Shown here in pieces: positions 51,664 to 60,903 of a stretch of DNA of 64,000 bases. The DNA is taken from positions 1 through 64,000 of the forward strand of contig JAVVXB010000009.1 of the NCBI GenBank assembly GCA_036651815.1, in the 5' to 3' direction. A program made the translations under genes and the position numbers. Below the pieces are notes generated by a model that saw nothing but the letters and a program-made list of their open reading frames with translations, made no database searches and was not told the origin of the DNA. Origin of the DNA: JAVVXB01 sp036651815. GTDB taxonomy: Bacteria; Bacillota; Clostridia; Christensenellales; CAG-138. Numbering within the stretch: position 1 is the first letter of the stretch; the number at the start of each line of letters is the position of its first letter.

Positions 51664-52200
51664 ATGCAAACATACCCATTGGCGGACGGGCGGACGCTTG
51701 TGCTGCGTACCCCTGCGGTGACCGACGCGGAGAACTGCATTGCTTTTCTCTGCGCTGCCGGCGGCGAAACCGACTATTTGTTGTGCGATGAAAACGGAAT
51801 CCCGGGCCTCACGCCAGAGGGGGAGCGTACCTACTTGTCCGACACGCTTAATGATCCACGCATTGGCATGACCCTTGGCTTTGTAGACGGGAAACTGGTC
51901 ACCGTGTTCGATATACGCCCAAGGCTCCGCCAGCGGCAGGCCCACACCGCAATCGTCTCGCTGGTCGTGCGCAAACCTTACTGGCATCTCGGCATTGGCA
52001 GTGCAGCCATGCGAACAATGGTTGACTTTGCGCGCAGTAGCGGCATGTTCAAGCACCTTCATTTGGATGTTCGCGCCGACAACGCGCGCGCCATTGCGTT
52101 GTATAAACGCTTCGGCTTTGTTCAATGCGGTCGTCTAAAGGATGCCATCTGCGTGCATGGCCTATATTATGATCAACTGTTAATGGATTTGGAGTTATAG
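51664..52200 (+). CDS. GNAT-family N-acetyltransferase
   Basis: A 178-residue protein with the GNAT fold. The acetyl-CoA loop reads RKPYWHLGIGSAAMRTM, and the C-terminal part has LDVRADNARAIALYKRFGFVQCGR, typical of the family. AAAGGAT is upstream of the ATG. The substrate cannot be read. It is flanked in the operon by metG and tatD. Confidence 0.85.
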   Translation: MQTYPLADGRTLVLRTPAVTDAENCIAFLCAAGGETDYLLCDENGIPGLTPEGERTYLSDTLNDPRIGMTLGFVDGKLVTVFDIRPRLRQRQAHTAIVSLVVRKPYWHLGIGSAAMRTMVDFARSSGMFKHLHLDVRADNARAIALYKRFGFVQCGRLKDAICVHGLYYDQLLMDLEL

Positions 52201-52974
52201 ATGAACATGAATCTTTTCGATACCCATACGCACCTGCTGGATGAACAGTTCAGTGAGGAACGAAATGCCCTAATCCCTTCTCTGCCGAACTGCGGCGTGA
52301 GCTGTCTTGTTGAAGTGGGCTGTGAGATGGACGATATTCCGAAAATCTGCGCACTGGTCGCGCTCTACGATCACGTATACGGTGCGGTGGGTATTCATCC
52401 GCACACAGCGCATACGGTGACCCCCGCGGTGCTACGGCGCATTGAGTTGACGATGGCGTTCCCGAAGATCGTTGCCGTCGGTGAAATTGGACTGGATTAC
52501 CACTATGATTATTCTCCGCGCGCTGTGCAGAAGCAAGCTTTTGCCGACCAAATTGCCATTGCCAAGACCTATCGCAGACCCATCATTATCCATGACCGAG
52601 AAGCCCACGGAGATACGATGGACATTCTCCAATCGGAGAAAAACGGATTGCTTGGCGTTTTACATTGTTATTCCGGCAGTTACGAGGACGCTTGCCGATA
52701 CATCAATATGGGGCTGTATATCGGCCTAGGCGGTGCGTTGACCTTTAAAAACGCGGTCAAACAGCGAGAGATCGCCGCGAAGCTTCCGCTGGAGCGCATC
52801 GTAATTGAAACGGACTGTCCTTATATGACGCCGGAACCGCACCGTGGCGAGCGTAATGACCCGCGACTGCTGCATCTGACGCTTGAAAAGCTAGCGGAAG
52901 TGCGCAATATGAATGCCGACGTACTAGCGGCTGTCACCACGGAAAACGCCAAACGATTGTTCCACATTGATTGA
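52201..52974 (+). CDS. tatD: TatD-family deoxyribonuclease
   Basis: A 257-residue metal-dependent hydrolase (TatD/YcfH). Metal ligands are visible in FDTHTHL, VGEIGLDYHYD, IIHDREAHGD, LHCYSG and ETDCPYMTP. The start codon immediately follows the GNAT stop. The metG-tatD order is common in Firmicutes. Confidence 0.93.
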   Translation: MNMNLFDTHTHLLDEQFSEERNALIPSLPNCGVSCLVEVGCEMDDIPKICALVALYDHVYGAVGIHPHTAHTVTPAVLRRIELTMAFPKIVAVGEIGLDYHYDYSPRAVQKQAFADQIAIAKTYRRPIIIHDREAHGDTMDILQSEKNGLLGVLHCYSGSYEDACRYINMGLYIGLGGALTFKNAVKQREIAAKLPLERIVIETDCPYMTPEPHRGERNDPRLLHLTLEKLAEVRNMNADVLAAVTTENAKRLFHID

Positions 52975-53227
52975 TTGAATATGTGTAAGAAACGCTACAG
53001 CGAGCACTTTTGCAATAAATTGCAATGCTGTGAAAGAGGCGATTCCATACCGTACGAAACACATGTTCCCACGCAGGGGCGAAATATAGCGCAGCCTTAA
53101 TCGAAGTTTTTATTATTGGCATCATCAAATGAGTTTTAATGCTGCCAAAAATATAACGCAAGTAGTGCCCAACGAACAGCCGCAAATTCAAACCGAAGCG
53201 GCGTTTTCTTTTGTGCTTTTTGATGGG
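52975..53227. other. Gene-free stretch after tatD
   Basis: No coding or RNA feature could be supported. It leads into transposase remnants. Confidence 0.4.
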
Positions 53228-53427
53228 GGACGGACATAATTCCGAACAAACGAAAACAGGTCCGCATATATGCGCAGAAGCAGGAAGAACGAATGCTGGC
53301 AGCGTTTGAGCGAATAGGATCAGCAGTACGAACGATAAGATAGCAGGGATATCCTACGCTTTCGACGCTCTACCGATGGTTTGAGCGATGGAAAGCAGGG
53401 CTAGACCACAATTTCATGGACATGTGA
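53228..53427 (+). pseudogene. Transposase helix-turn-helix remnant
   Basis: The frame reads RMLAAFERIGSAVRTIR, an in-frame stop, then QGYPTLSTLYRWFERWKAG, the helix-turn-helix start of an IS3-like OrfA or related transposase. The stop and the lack of any downstream domain show decay. Confidence 0.65.
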
Positions 53428-53880
53428 AGCAGTCCGTAGCAAACAGTTCGTATTCAGGCTGCAAAATCTTTTTGATGAAGACATTCTCAGTGAAGTTCGA
53501 GTAAAGCATATCTCCGGCTTGCGGAAACATATGCTTGTTTATTATCTTTTCAATGCGTTTCAACGAAGTTGGTTTCAAGGTTGACTTTAAAGAAAGTACC
53601 TTTGCTGCCATCTGTTTCTGATTGCTTTCCGAATTGTAAGTACTTGTTTTTTTGTTCTTCTGGAACATGATTTGCTATCAACAAATTCAATTTATCGCTG
53701 GCTTTTATAGCGTACCATGTAGGAACCAACCACTCTTTTGGGGGGATTAATCCAGTTCCTTTTGCTCTTCGTTTAGCCATTCAATCACTTCATCTGGATC
53801 ATATTTTGAGATACATGCTACCCCATGATTAATAATGGTATTTTATGGGCAATGGCAGGCTTAGATGGCAAAAGATTCTT
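53414..53880 (-). pseudogene. Frameshifted gene of unknown family
   Basis: Three overlapping minus-strand frames carry protein-like sequence in sequence order: SKYDPDEVIEWLNEEQKELD (about 53850-53750), then EWLVPTWYAIKASDKLNLLIAN (53780-53550), then KHMFPQAGDMLYSNFTENVF (53668-53414). This is best explained by one gene of about 150 codons with at least two frameshifts. It is AT-rich compared with its neighbours. I do not recognise the family. Confidence 0.4.
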
Positions 53881-53905
53881 GTGTAAATGGTTTGGATTCT
53901 ATATC

Positions 53906-53948
53906 AAAAAATGCCCTAATCACCGAACATTCCAGATGATTAGGGCAT
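53906..53948 (-). terminator. Terminator of tRNA-Trp
   Basis: A 12-bp perfect stem (53911-53922 with 53937-53948) followed on the minus strand by a T5 run, 10 bp beyond the tRNA 3' end. Confidence 0.85.
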
Positions 53949-53957
53949 TGTGATGAC

Positions 53958-54031
53958 TGGCAGGGGCAGAAGGACTCGAACCCTCAAGAACGGTTTTGGA
54001 GACCGCTATGTTACCATTACATCATGCCCCT
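53958..54031 (-). tRNA. tRNA-Trp (anticodon CCA)
   Basis: Minus-strand cloverleaf with acceptor AGGGGCA/TGCCCCT, anticodon loop CTCCAAA (anticodon CCA) and T loop TTCGAGT. The discriminator is G and the CCA end is encoded. It lies between transposase remnants. Confidence 0.95.
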
Positions 54032-54339
54032 GCGTAGAAAATCCTGCATATTTTGGTTGTACTTTATAATACGCCTTGTACTATTATCTCTTCCCGGCAA
54101 TCGATGACCGGATAATGAGAAATTCTCCACACGAGATCAGCTCTTTTCCCTAGAAACACTCGTTGTTTCAACAACTTGCAAGCCGTAGTATAACTGATTC
54201 AAAGATAATTTGCAAGTTTTTTTGCTGATAATATGACTTTCTATTTTTTATAAAGTACCGGATATCGTACAAAATCGCATTGAACGACTACAATAAAATG
54301 AAGCACCTGTAAAAGAAAAACATGGTGCTATAAAAAGTG
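54032..54339. other. Gene-free stretch upstream of tRNA-Trp
   Basis: AT-rich, with no coding frame that could be supported. The tRNA-Trp promoter is presumably near its left end. Confidence 0.35.
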
Positions 54340-54625
54340 GGCAGTGTCGAAACGGCAAACAACTACAGTGGTGAATTTTAGGATCAAGCGTTGGCGTTAG
54401 TGGCGGAGGCCAGCGCACCGCAAGCAAGCCAAAGGCTTAGCGTGTCAGCTTTGGATGGTGCGCCAAGAGAAATGGCTTGCACAAGCATCTGAAATGGCAC
54501 CAATCGATTTTGGGACGCAAATTCGCGGGCTGCAATAGAAAGCCAAAAAATTGTGGCAACCCAACCTGATTATTAAGAAAGCATTGTGAGGCGTGAAGAA
54601 AAGAACACCGTTGAATTTATGTCGT
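54340..54625 (+). pseudogene. IS3-family OrfA remnant
   Basis: Pieces in shifting frames recall the OrfA pattern: DQALALVAEA and QASQRLSVSAL (helix-turn-helix), LWMVRQEKWLAQAS, and KAKKLWQPNLIIKKAL, which matches the leucine-rich ENEILKKAL tail. Several stops and at least two frameshifts interrupt it. It is on the same strand as the remnant at 53228, on the other side of tRNA-Trp. Confidence 0.65.
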
Positions 54626-54650
54626 GCACCCCCCCCTCATCTGCAGACCG

Positions 54651-55856
54651 TCAAAACAACGTGACAAGGTGCAAAAGGATCTCTACGATTTTCTCCATCG
54701 ACTGCACGCTAATAAATTCATAACGTCCATGGGAATTATGCCCGCCGGTACAGAGATTCGGGCAAGGCAATCCCATAAAAGAGAGTCGGGCGCCATCCGT
54801 TCCGCCACGAATGGGGGCAAGCTCCGGCTGAACGCCGACCGCAAGCATGGCAGACTTGGCTGCTTCAATCAACCGTGGATCTATTCGTTCCTTCATGTTG
54901 TAATAGGAATCGTGCAGCGAAAGCGTGACAGTGCCTTCGCCATATTTTTGATTTAAATCAGCACACGCCTGTGTGAACAGCGCTTTCTTCTGTGCAAACA
55001 GCTGACGGTCATGATCGCGGATGAGATAATAGGCCTCTGCATGATCCGTGCAGCCACTGATCCGTTCCAAATGAAAGAAGCCCTCGTAACCCTCCGTGCA
55101 GGCCGGCGTGCAATCGCGAGGCAATCGTGCATTCAATTCCATGGCCAGCAACGAGGCGTTCACCATGCGCCCTTTGGCGCTGCCAGGATGGATACTGATG
55201 CCGCGGATGGTCACGACAGCGGACGCGGCATTAAAGTTTTCACCGTTGATTTCGCCAAGCGCGCCGCCATCGATGGTATAGGCCACATCCGCGCCAAAAG
55301 CGGCAATATCAAAAAAATCTACCCCACGGCCAACTTCTTCGTCCGGCGTAAAACAGATTCGGATTGGCCCGTGCGGCGGTGCCTGCGGAGCAAGCAGCCG
55401 TTCAGCAAGCGTCATAATTTCCGCAACGCCCGCCTTGTCGTCCGCACCCAGCAGCGTTTCACCATCGGAACAGATCATTTCGTTGCCAATATACTTGCAC
55501 AACGCGGGGTATTCAACCGGGGACAGAACCAATGCACCGCCCATTTTGATATTCCCGCCATCATAATTTGTGGTAATAACCGGTTGCACATTTGCGCCGC
55601 TGACTGCGCTGGATGTGTCCATATGTGCAATCAGCCCAAGAACGGGCGTTGCTTTCCCGTTGTTCGCAGGAATCGTAGCGGTGACATAGCAATGCTCGCT
55701 AAGCTGTACATCCTGTGCGCCAAGCGCATCCAATTCAGAAACAAGTAGGCGCGCCAGATCAAATTGTTTCCGCGTGCTGGGTACCTTGGTGACGTCATCC
55801 TCAGACTGGGTATCGATCTGAACATATCGTAAAAAGCGTTCTTTGATCGTGGTCAT
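54651..55856 (-). CDS. pepT: Peptidase T (tripeptide aminopeptidase)
   Basis: A 401-residue cytoplasmic M20B zinc exopeptidase that removes the N-terminal residue of tripeptides. Metal and catalytic residues are in GLIAHMDTS, LGADDKAGVAE, FTPDEEVGRG, YTIDGGALGE and the C-terminal GGHNSHGRYE. AGGGAGAG precedes the ATG. It stands alone between a transposase remnant and a divergent amidohydrolase. Confidence 0.95.
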   Translation of the reverse strand: MTTIKERFLRYVQIDTQSEDDVTKVPSTRKQFDLARLLVSELDALGAQDVQLSEHCYVTATIPANNGKATPVLGLIAHMDTSSAVSGANVQPVITTNYDGGNIKMGGALVLSPVEYPALCKYIGNEMICSDGETLLGADDKAGVAEIMTLAERLLAPQAPPHGPIRICFTPDEEVGRGVDFFDIAAFGADVAYTIDGGALGEINGENFNAASAVVTIRGISIHPGSAKGRMVNASLLAMELNARLPRDCTPACTEGYEGFFHLERISGCTDHAEAYYLIRDHDRQLFAQKKALFTQACADLNQKYGEGTVTLSLHDSYYNMKERIDPRLIEAAKSAMLAVGVQPELAPIRGGTDGARLSFMGLPCPNLCTGGHNSHGRYEFISVQSMEKIVEILLHLVTLF

Positions 55857-55924
55857 GTTCTCTCCCTGACTTTCAATTTGTTTTTATTAGCATATCACGA
55901 TTTTATGAAGTAAAACAGACTATT

Positions 55925-55952
55925 TTGCATTGCCGCTGAAAACGCGTATAAT
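55925..55952 (+). promoter_or_regulatory. Promoter of the amidohydrolase gene
   Basis: TTGCAT (55925-55930), 16-bp spacer, TATAAT (55947-55952). GAAGGGAG and the ATG at 56004 follow. Confidence 0.65.
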
Positions 55953-56003
55953 GGTAGAGAAGCATCAGGACAACCTACTATTTGGAAGGGAGCTCTGCAT
56001 ATC

Positions 56004-57584
56004 ATGGATAAGCTATATTATGGTGGAACAATTCTCACAATGGAAAACGGAGCAGCGGAGGCAGTGCTGGTAAGGGACGGCAGGATTGCTGCAGTCGGGA
56101 CATTTTATGCGCTGCGAAAATCCGTTTCCGAGGTGCAGCTCATCGACCTAGCCGGTCGCACAATGCTGCCTGCGTTTCTGGATGCACACAGCCATTTTAC
56201 CGCCGTTGCCAACGCGTTGCTGCAGGTACCGCTGGGCGAGGCAGATTGCTTTTCATCCATTACGGCTCGTATCCAGCGGTATATTGCGGACAATGATGTC
56301 CCGTCTGGTCAATGGGTAATTGCCAGCGGCTATGACCATAATCAGCTTGCCGAGAAACGCCATCCCGACATCGCATTGCTGGATGCCTGCGCACCGAATA
56401 ACCCGCTGTTGCTCCAGCATAGATCGGGGCATTTTGGCGTGTTGAATTCAGCCGCTCTGCAAAAGCTTGGCGTAACGGCGGAAACCGTATCGCCTGAAGG
56501 CGGAATCATCGAGGTTCGCGATGGAAAGCTCACAGGCTATATGGAAGAGAACGCATTTATTCACTATATGCGTCAAGTACCCATGCCGGATGGCAACGCG
56601 CTGATGGCGGCGTATGTAAAAGCGCAGCAGATCTATGCGTCCCATGGCATCACAACCATTCAAGAGGGCATGATGGTGCGAGAGCTGGCGCCGCTGTATC
56701 AAGCGCTGATGCAAAATAATTTGCTGAAGCTGGACGTCATTTGTTATGTTGCTCTTGCGGATGCAGACCTGCTGACAGCAATGTTTCCAGATGCCGTGAA
56801 GCAATATGACCGCGGATGTAAGATTGCTGGTTATAAAATTTTTCTCGATGGTTCCCCGCAGGGACGAACGGCCTGGATGAAAACGCCCTATGTCGACGCT
56901 GTAAACGGGGACTGCGGCTACGGAACCATGCAGATGGACGATGTGGTGCATGCCGTGGAAACTGCATCTGACAAGGAGATGCAGTTGCTTGCCCACTGCA
57001 ATGGCGACGCTGCGATCCAACAATATATTGACGCAATCAAGATGGTTGCGCGAAAGAATAGCCAGATTACCCGTGCACGCCCGGTGATCATCCACGCGCA
57101 GTTACTGGATTACAACCAGATGGCGGATGTGAAGGCGCTAGGTCTGATCCCGTCGTTCTTCATCGCGCACGTGTACCACTGGGGCGATATCCATGTGCAA
57201 AACTTTGGCATGCAACGGGCTGAGCGCATCAGTCCGGCGGCCTCAACGCTGAAACACGACATTCCCTTTACCTTTCATCAGGATGCGCCGGTGATCGAAC
57301 CGGATATGCTGGAAACCATCTGGTGCGCGGTAAACCGCATAACGAAAAGCGGCGTACGACTTAACCAAAAGGAACGCATCTCCCCTTATGAAGCCATTCG
57401 AGCCGTGACGATTAACGCCGCGTATCAATATCACGAGGAACGAGAGAAGGGTAGCATTGCGCTAGGCAAGCGTGCGGATTTCGTTATTTTAGACGGCAAT
57501 CCGCTGACGGTTATGCCGGAGCGCATTCGTGAAATCCGCGTGCTGGAAACCATCAAAGATGGACAGACGATCTATCTGCGGTAG
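56004..57584 (+). CDS. Amidohydrolase family protein (YtcJ-like)
   Basis: A 526-residue metal-dependent hydrolase of the amidohydrolase_3 group. The metal His pair is in LDAHSHF, further ligands in IFLDGSPQGRTAWM, LLAHCNGDAAI, IHAQLL and FHQDAPV. The last part (ALGKRADFVILDGNPL) is the small beta domain. It resembles YtcJ and related N-substituted formamide deformylases; the substrate is unknown. mscL follows 134 bp later. Confidence 0.88.
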   Translation: MDKLYYGGTILTMENGAAEAVLVRDGRIAAVGTFYALRKSVSEVQLIDLAGRTMLPAFLDAHSHFTAVANALLQVPLGEADCFSSITARIQRYIADNDVPSGQWVIASGYDHNQLAEKRHPDIALLDACAPNNPLLLQHRSGHFGVLNSAALQKLGVTAETVSPEGGIIEVRDGKLTGYMEENAFIHYMRQVPMPDGNALMAAYVKAQQIYASHGITTIQEGMMVRELAPLYQALMQNNLLKLDVICYVALADADLLTAMFPDAVKQYDRGCKIAGYKIFLDGSPQGRTAWMKTPYVDAVNGDCGYGTMQMDDVVHAVETASDKEMQLLAHCNGDAAIQQYIDAIKMVARKNSQITRARPVIIHAQLLDYNQMADVKALGLIPSFFIAHVYHWGDIHVQNFGMQRAERISPAASTLKHDIPFTFHQDAPVIEPDMLETIWCAVNRITKSGVRLNQKERISPYEAIRAVTINAAYQYHEEREKGSIALGKRADFVILDGNPLTVMPERIREIRVLETIKDGQTIYLR

Positions 57585-57718
57585 CCCTCTGATCAATGTT
57601 TTTTTGCGGAAGCGTAACCAGCTCAGTGCAAAAACCGAACATTTCTCGGATTGCACCCCAGCTCTCGGCGTGTTATGATGAAAAAAATCAAATAGAATCG
57701 AATTGGAGAGCCTATTAA

Positions 57719-58144
57719 ATGAAAAAGTTTTTTACAGAGTTTAAAGCGTTTATTGCAAAAGGCAACGTAGTGGATATGGCCGTTGGTATCATCATCGGCG
57801 GCGCATTTAAAACCATTGTAGATTCTTTGGTAAAGGATATCATCTCTCCGATCATCGGGCTTGTTGCCGATACGAATTTTAATGATTTGGTATGGAGTAT
57901 CGGCGGCGTCACCCTTGGCTATGGCGCATTTCTGACCGCAATCATCAATTTTCTCATCATGGCGGCTGTGCTATTTCTGCTGATCAAAGGCATTAACAAA
58001 GCCCAGGAGCTAGGTAGCCGTCTACATGGAGGCGTGCATGATGCTCCCGCGCCCGCACCAGTTACCAAGCTCTGTCCCTTCTGCAAGAGCGAGATATCCA
58101 TTGACGCAACCCGCTGCCCGCACTGCACCTCCACGCTCGAATAA
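57719..58144 (+). CDS. mscL: Large-conductance mechanosensitive channel with a C-terminal zinc ribbon
   Basis: A 141-residue channel. The first 100 residues are typical MscL: FKAFIAKGNVVDMAVGIIIGGAFKTIV for the first helix and pore, then a second helix (LTAIINFLIMAAVLFLLIKG). The cytoplasmic end lacks the usual charged helix bundle. After an Ala/Pro linker it carries two knuckles, CPFC and CPHC, 14 residues apart, a zinc-ribbon pattern. GGAGAG is upstream of the ATG. A glycosyltransferase starts 23 bp after the stop. Confidence 0.9.
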   Translation: MKKFFTEFKAFIAKGNVVDMAVGIIIGGAFKTIVDSLVKDIISPIIGLVADTNFNDLVWSIGGVTLGYGAFLTAIINFLIMAAVLFLLIKGINKAQELGSRLHGGVHDAPAPAPVTKLCPFCKSEISIDATRCPHCTSTLE

Positions 58145-58167
58145 CCCGAAAGGAAACGAAAATCATT

Positions 58168-59106
58168 ATGCCGCTTGTTACCATTATTTGCCCTTGCTAT
58201 AACGAGGCCCCTATGTTGCGTCTGTTTTATGATGCGATGCAGGAACGTGTGGTAAAAAAGCTACCGCAGGCGACATTCGAATTGTTGTTTATCAATGATG
58301 GTTCCAAGGACGATACGCTGTCCATCATCAAGGAATTGGCCAAAGTAGACAAGCAAGTCAAGTACATTTCCTTTTCCCGCAACTTTGGTAAGGAAGCCGC
58401 CATGTATGCCGGGCTTAAAAAAGCATTGGGCGATTATGTTGCCATTATGGACTGTGATTTGCAGGATCCTCCGGAACTGATCGCAACCATGTTGTCCATG
58501 CTGGAGAACAACCAGTGTGATTGCGTTGCAACACGCCGTGTGACAAGAGCCGGCGAACCAAAAATCCGCAGTGCGTTTGCCAGGGCGTTTTACCGTCTGA
58601 TCAACCGAATTTCGGATACTGAGTTTGTTGACGGCGCCCGTGATTATCGGTTGATGCGGCGGCAAATGGTGGATGCCGTGCTGCAGCTGCCAGAATATCA
58701 TCGATTTAGCAAGGGTCTGTTCATGTGGGTAGGCTTCGATACCCAGTGGCTCGAATTTGAAAATGTCGCCCGGGCGGCTGGCGAGACAAAATGGTCGTTT
58801 TGGAAGCTGTTTCAGTATGCCATTGAGGGCATTGTTTCGTTTTCCACCGTTCCACTGCGCATTGCAACCTTCGTGGGCTGCTTGGTTTCGGTACTGGCGC
58901 TGTTTTACATGATCATCCGCGTTGTCATCGCCATGTTCGTTGGCAATCCCGTTGCAGGTTATCCTTCGTTGCTGGCGTTCATGCTGTGCCTTGGCGGCTT
59001 TATTCTGTTGGCATTGGGCATCATTGGAGAATATGTAGCCAGAACCTATATTCAGGTCAAGCAGCGGCCGATTTATATTGAACGGGAAAACAATCTTGAC
59101 TACTGA
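58168..59106 (+). CDS. GT2 glycosyltransferase (GtrB/polyprenyl-phosphate type)
   Basis: A 312-residue membrane glycosyltransferase. The GT2 domain has ICPCYNEAP, LFINDGSKDDT, FSRNFGKEAAMYAGL and the metal site MDCDLQDPPE, followed by DGARDYRLMRR. Two C-terminal transmembrane helices (about 228-255 and 265-290) place it with GtrB and dolichol-phosphate-sugar synthases, which load a sugar from UDP or GDP onto undecaprenyl phosphate. AAAGGAAAC precedes the ATG. It is probably co-transcribed with mscL. A flippase or acceptor transferase is not adjacent. Confidence 0.9.
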   Translation: MPLVTIICPCYNEAPMLRLFYDAMQERVVKKLPQATFELLFINDGSKDDTLSIIKELAKVDKQVKYISFSRNFGKEAAMYAGLKKALGDYVAIMDCDLQDPPELIATMLSMLENNQCDCVATRRVTRAGEPKIRSAFARAFYRLINRISDTEFVDGARDYRLMRRQMVDAVLQLPEYHRFSKGLFMWVGFDTQWLEFENVARAAGETKWSFWKLFQYAIEGIVSFSTVPLRIATFVGCLVSVLALFYMIIRVVIAMFVGNPVAGYPSLLAFMLCLGGFILLALGIIGEYVARTYIQVKQRPIYIERENNLDY

Positions 59107-59120
59107 ATCGCTAACCTAAA

Positions 59121-59147
59121 ATCCCGGCTCAACAGCCGGGATTTTTG
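59121..59147 (+). terminator. Terminator after the glycosyltransferase
   Basis: A 9-bp perfect stem (59121-59129 with 59134-59142), 4-base loop and T5 tail. Confidence 0.9.
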
Positions 59148-59239
59148 AATGCCATGTTTTTTCTTTAGATTTGTTGTTTCCCCTCGTTGGAAAACACACT
59201 CGCTTTCCAGACAGGGGCTTCTTTCTGTGGAAGACGCCG

Positions 59240-59900
59240 GTCAGCACCAGAAAAAATGCGGTTTTCGTGACATCCAATATGGCCTAAGGATAACATATCC
59301 GATTCCAAACGTCAGAACTGCAAGCAATGCCCCGCCGATAAAACTCACCTCGAGACAGAACAGGCGCTCGCTGTCTTCGTACATCAGCCGTGAGGACATG
59401 TGGATGGCCTCGTTGACGGTGATATTGGATTTTCAGCCGTGAGATCGGGCGCCATTGCATATCGTTAAGGCACAATGATTCCCCAAACAACAAAAAGGCA
59501 GCGTCCAGCAAAGAATCTTCAGCGTCATCAGCACACGCAGTCCAAGTGCGCAATCAAAGATACGAAACCATTCAAACAGGTTGGTGATTGCCGGATGCCC
59601 TTGCAACACAAACAGATTGTATCCCAATTCTACCGCGCCGCCAAGAATAAACATCGCAATTGCGAAAATCAGCAAAATATCGCCAATAAAACGGTAATGA
59701 CAAGAATCAAATCCGCGCACTCTGGGTTGTTGGGCAGATATGCCGGCAGATGAGGTGTCCTGATAATGTCATTGTCCAGCTGATAAGTTGTCATGGTTCT
59801 TTCAGCCGCTGTTCCACACAACAGCCCCACAATGAGTGACATCAATAATGCCTGCCAATAATGTCCAGTCAGTACTTTACTGCCTCAGCACGCAATGATT
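59240..59900 (-). pseudogene. DUF975-family membrane protein, frameshifted
   Basis: Three minus-strand frames carry successive parts of a DUF975-type protein. First, about 59870-59700: LTGHYWQALLMSLIVGLL and LPAYLPNNPECADLILVI. Then 59720-59433: GGAVELGYNLFVLQGHP and FEWFRIFDCALGLRVLM. Then about 59430-59250: NEAIHMSSRLMYEDSERLF, CLEVSFIGGALLAVLTFGIG and RPYW. Each piece is well conserved, so the frameshifts (at least two, probably three) look recent, or could be sequencing errors. Confidence 0.65.
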
Positions 59901-59937
59901 TTGAATGGCTTGTCCGGTTAACCCTCCCCCGAAAAAG

Positions 59938-60828
59938 CTATTTTATTGTCACCCAATATTTTTCAATCATCCGAATGGGACGATACGCAAGCTTGGAATA
60001 ACGCAGCCCTTCCTCGCCGGAATCATCCTCGCGATTGATAAATTTTGTGTTTGGTTCAGCAGCAAACGCGGCAAACTGAGATACGATCGCCTGATAGGCC
60101 CCCGCATAATCCACCCGGGCCTTCTCCACATGTACATACAGCGTATCTGCGACGATCTCCCCCACCGCCAGCGCAACAATAATCCCTCCGGCCTCGATAT
60201 AGCCGGCTTTTTGTCCCAGCGTCAGCGCATCGGCCAGCAACTCCTTGCTGCGGATCATCTCCTCGGCTTCGATGTTTTTATCCACCGGAACATGCTGTGC
60301 GTAATCATTCAAAAACGCTTGAGCCAGCGGCAGTGTTTCCGCCGTGACCGGCACAAAGCGGCTGTCTTCATTATCCTTCAAAAAGCGGTTGAGGTGATTG
60401 CGTTGCGTGTGGTAGCGTTTCCCCGGGAAATTGATAAGATCTTCCATCTGATAGAGATAATCGGCCCAGTCACGGCGGCTGGAAATCTCACAGTCATTCC
60501 CATAGCGGGCGCGCAGCACCGTCAAGCTCTCCTCTGGAACGGCGGAAAATATGAGCCGCCGGCCGCTTTCCGCAGCGTCTTGTTCGATGGTGGACAACGC
60601 GTCAGCCAGATTTCCGAAGCCAACTGGGTAAATATAATACGAGCCTTCGCCAGGGTATTCTGCCCGCATGACAAGCATGTCTGAAACAATGGCGAATACA
60701 GAGCGAAAATAAGCGCGCCACTCGAAGATGGCGCCGATGGTATAGTCACATGTTCGATAAGGTTGTCCCAAAATATACGGGCAGAGCTGATGGATGTTAT
60801 CCAGTGTAATCGGTGAAAACGATATCAT
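59938..60828 (-). CDS. DUF2156-domain protein
   Basis: A 296-residue cytoplasmic protein with two GNAT-like subdomains, as in the C-terminal half of lysyl-phosphatidylglycerol synthases. Typical stretches are the N-terminal SFSPITLDNIHQL, INFPGKRYHTQRNHLNRF in the middle and TKFINREDDSGEEGLRYSKLAYRP at the end. AGAGGAG precedes the ATG, and an extended -10 (TGATATACT, 60869-60877 on the minus strand) lies upstream. It probably transfers an acyl or aminoacyl group; the substrate is unknown. Confidence 0.85.
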   Translation of the reverse strand: MISFSPITLDNIHQLCPYILGQPYRTCDYTIGAIFEWRAYFRSVFAIVSDMLVMRAEYPGEGSYYIYPVGFGNLADALSTIEQDAAESGRRLIFSAVPEESLTVLRARYGNDCEISSRRDWADYLYQMEDLINFPGKRYHTQRNHLNRFLKDNEDSRFVPVTAETLPLAQAFLNDYAQHVPVDKNIEAEEMIRSKELLADALTLGQKAGYIEAGGIIVALAVGEIVADTLYVHVEKARVDYAGAYQAIVSQFAAFAAEPNTKFINREDDSGEEGLRYSKLAYRPIRMIEKYWVTIK

Positions 60829-60903
60829 AAACTCCTCTATTCATACCATGAGTTAATTGCGCAGGCACAGTATATCACGTTTTTTCGCGCCTCGCAATGT
60901 CGG

